Origin: Betaproteobacteria bacterium | Lineage (GTDB): Bacteria > Pseudomonadota > Gammaproteobacteria > Burkholderiales > SG8-39 | DNA: 5,034 nucleotides | Assembly: GCA_012274205.1 (NCBI GenBank) | Contig: JAAOZY010000057.1 | Span: forward strand, 1 to 5,034 | Direction: 5' to 3' | Shown here: positions 4,412-5,034 of the stretch, piece after piece | Layout: the number at the start of each line of letters is the position of its first letter | Numbering within the stretch: the first letter of the stretch is position 1 | Program-made: the position numbers and the translations under genes | The notes under the pieces: generated by a model | What the model saw: only the letters and a program-made list of their open reading frames with translations | Database searches by the model: none | What the model was told of the DNA's origin: nothing

Positions 4412-5034
4412 ATGGAGCTGCGAGAGATAGACCTTAACCTGCTGCTGGTCTTCGACCAGATGCTCCGGCAGAAGCGCGTTTCCGGCGTTGCCGCGACGCT
4501 CAGCCTCTCGCAGCCGGCGATCAGCAATGCTTTGGCGCGCTTGCGGCGGCTATTGGGTGACGAGCTGTTCCTGCGAACCCCGCGCGGCATGGAGCCCACT
4601 CCCTTCGCGTCCGAACTGGCGGAGCCCGTGGCCTTCGCCCTGGCGGCGCTCCACACGGCGCTGAACCATCGGCTCCTGTTCGACCCCGCCAGCAGTCATC
4701 GCACGTTCACCATTGCCATGACGGACATCGGCGAGATCTACTTCCTGCCGACATTGATGGAAGAACTGGCCAAGGTGGCTCCGGGCGTGACGATGAGCAC
4801 CGTGCGCAACACCAACGTCAATCTGCGGGACGAGATGGAGGCCGGGCACATCGACCTGGCGATCGGTCTCCTGCCGCAACTCAAGGCGGGCTTCATTCAG
4901 CGCGGGCTGTTCAAGCAGCGCTATGTCTGCATGTTCCGCAAGGGCCACCCCCTCGACAAGCGCAAGGTCTCATTGGCTGAGTTTTCGTCCGCAGACCATG
5001 TGGTCGTGGTGTCGGAAGGCACCGGTCACGGCAA
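4412..5034 (+). CDS. LysR-type transcriptional regulator, NahR/DntR-like (partial, 3' end cut)
   Basis: Runs off the right edge after 207 complete codons of a protein usually near 300 residues. The N-terminal winged helix-turn-helix (about 1-60) begins MELREIDLNLLLVF and includes LSLSQPAISNALARLRRLLG (30-49). A linker helix follows to about 90. The start of the effector-binding domain reads TFTIAMTDIGEIYFLP (98-113), DLAIGLLP (148-155) and QRYVCMFRKGHP (169-180). From memory these align without gaps to NahR and DntR, the salicylate-responsive activators of naphthalene and nitrotoluene pathways. The start matches the NahR N-terminus, although no clear Shine-Dalgarno precedes it. It is divergent from the hydroxylase-ligase operon, the classic arrangement for a LysR activator and its target. 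The expected inducer is salicylate or a related hydroxybenzoate. Residue 169 is Gln, where I recall Asn in NahR and His in DntR, so the pocket may differ. Pocket residues beyond 207 are not visible. Confidence 0.93.
   Translation, partial: MELREIDLNLLLVFDQMLRQKRVSGVAATLSLSQPAISNALARLRRLLGDELFLRTPRGMEPTPFASELAEPVAFALAALHTALNHRLLFDPASSHRTFTIAMTDIGEIYFLPTLMEELAKVAPGVTMSTVRNTNVNLRDEMEAGHIDLAIGLLPQLKAGFIQRGLFKQRYVCMFRKGHPLDKRKVSLAEFSSADHVVVVSEGTGHG

Noticed and set aside
1..5034. Search for CRISPR arrays, transposon ends, tRNA or rRNA genes
   Set aside because: No regularly spaced direct repeats, terminal inverted repeats with target duplication, transposase motifs or tRNA-like cloverleaf segments were recognised by eye.

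Overview
The window looks like chromosomal DNA of a GC-rich proteobacterium. A beta-proteobacterium of the order Burkholderiales is the best guess, based on the NahR/DntR-type regulator, the codon use and the aromatic-catabolism gene set. This is inference from recalled families, not a database match. No tRNA, rRNA, insertion sequence, CRISPR array or phage gene is visible.

Layout, left to right. (1) The C-terminal end of an OmpR-type response regulator, plus strand, cut by the left edge. (2) A gap of about 240 bases without a convincing gene. (3) A plus-strand pair: a compact ECF-like sigma factor (414-971) and, 14 bases later, a small two-helix membrane protein (986-1321). (4) A convergent gap of 107 bases with a GC-rich hairpin. 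(5) A minus-strand operon of two genes. The promoter-proximal gene is a single-domain flavin monooxygenase of the salicylyl-CoA 5-hydroxylase / anthraniloyl-CoA monooxygenase type (4269-3112). It is followed 27 bases later by an EntE/DhbE-like aryl-acid adenylating enzyme (3084-1429). (6) A 142-base divergent promoter region. (7) A NahR/DntR-like LysR-type regulator on the plus strand (4412 to the right edge), cut off after 207 codons.

How the parts fit. The ligase would activate a hydroxybenzoate, most simply salicylate, as an acyl-AMP and perhaps on to the CoA thioester. The monooxygenase would then hydroxylate the ring of the CoA thioester, giving gentisyl-CoA if the substrate is salicylyl-CoA. 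The divergent regulator closely resembles NahR, the salicylate-responsive activator of naphthalene and salicylate operons, which supports a salicylate-like inducer. The intergenic region carries a TTGACA -35 element for the operon and a T-N11-A dyad centred near -65 from the predicted start, the usual place for a LysR recognition site. No separate CoA transferase or synthetase, gentisyl-CoA thioesterase or gentisate dioxygenase lies in the window, so the pathway is incomplete here.

The most interesting points are three. A NahR-like regulator is paired with a CoA-thioester route rather than a free-salicylate hydroxylase. The ligase has an altered phosphate-binding loop and a mixed substrate-pocket signature. 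The ECF sigma factor is paired with a small membrane hairpin protein that lacks a zinc anti-sigma motif.
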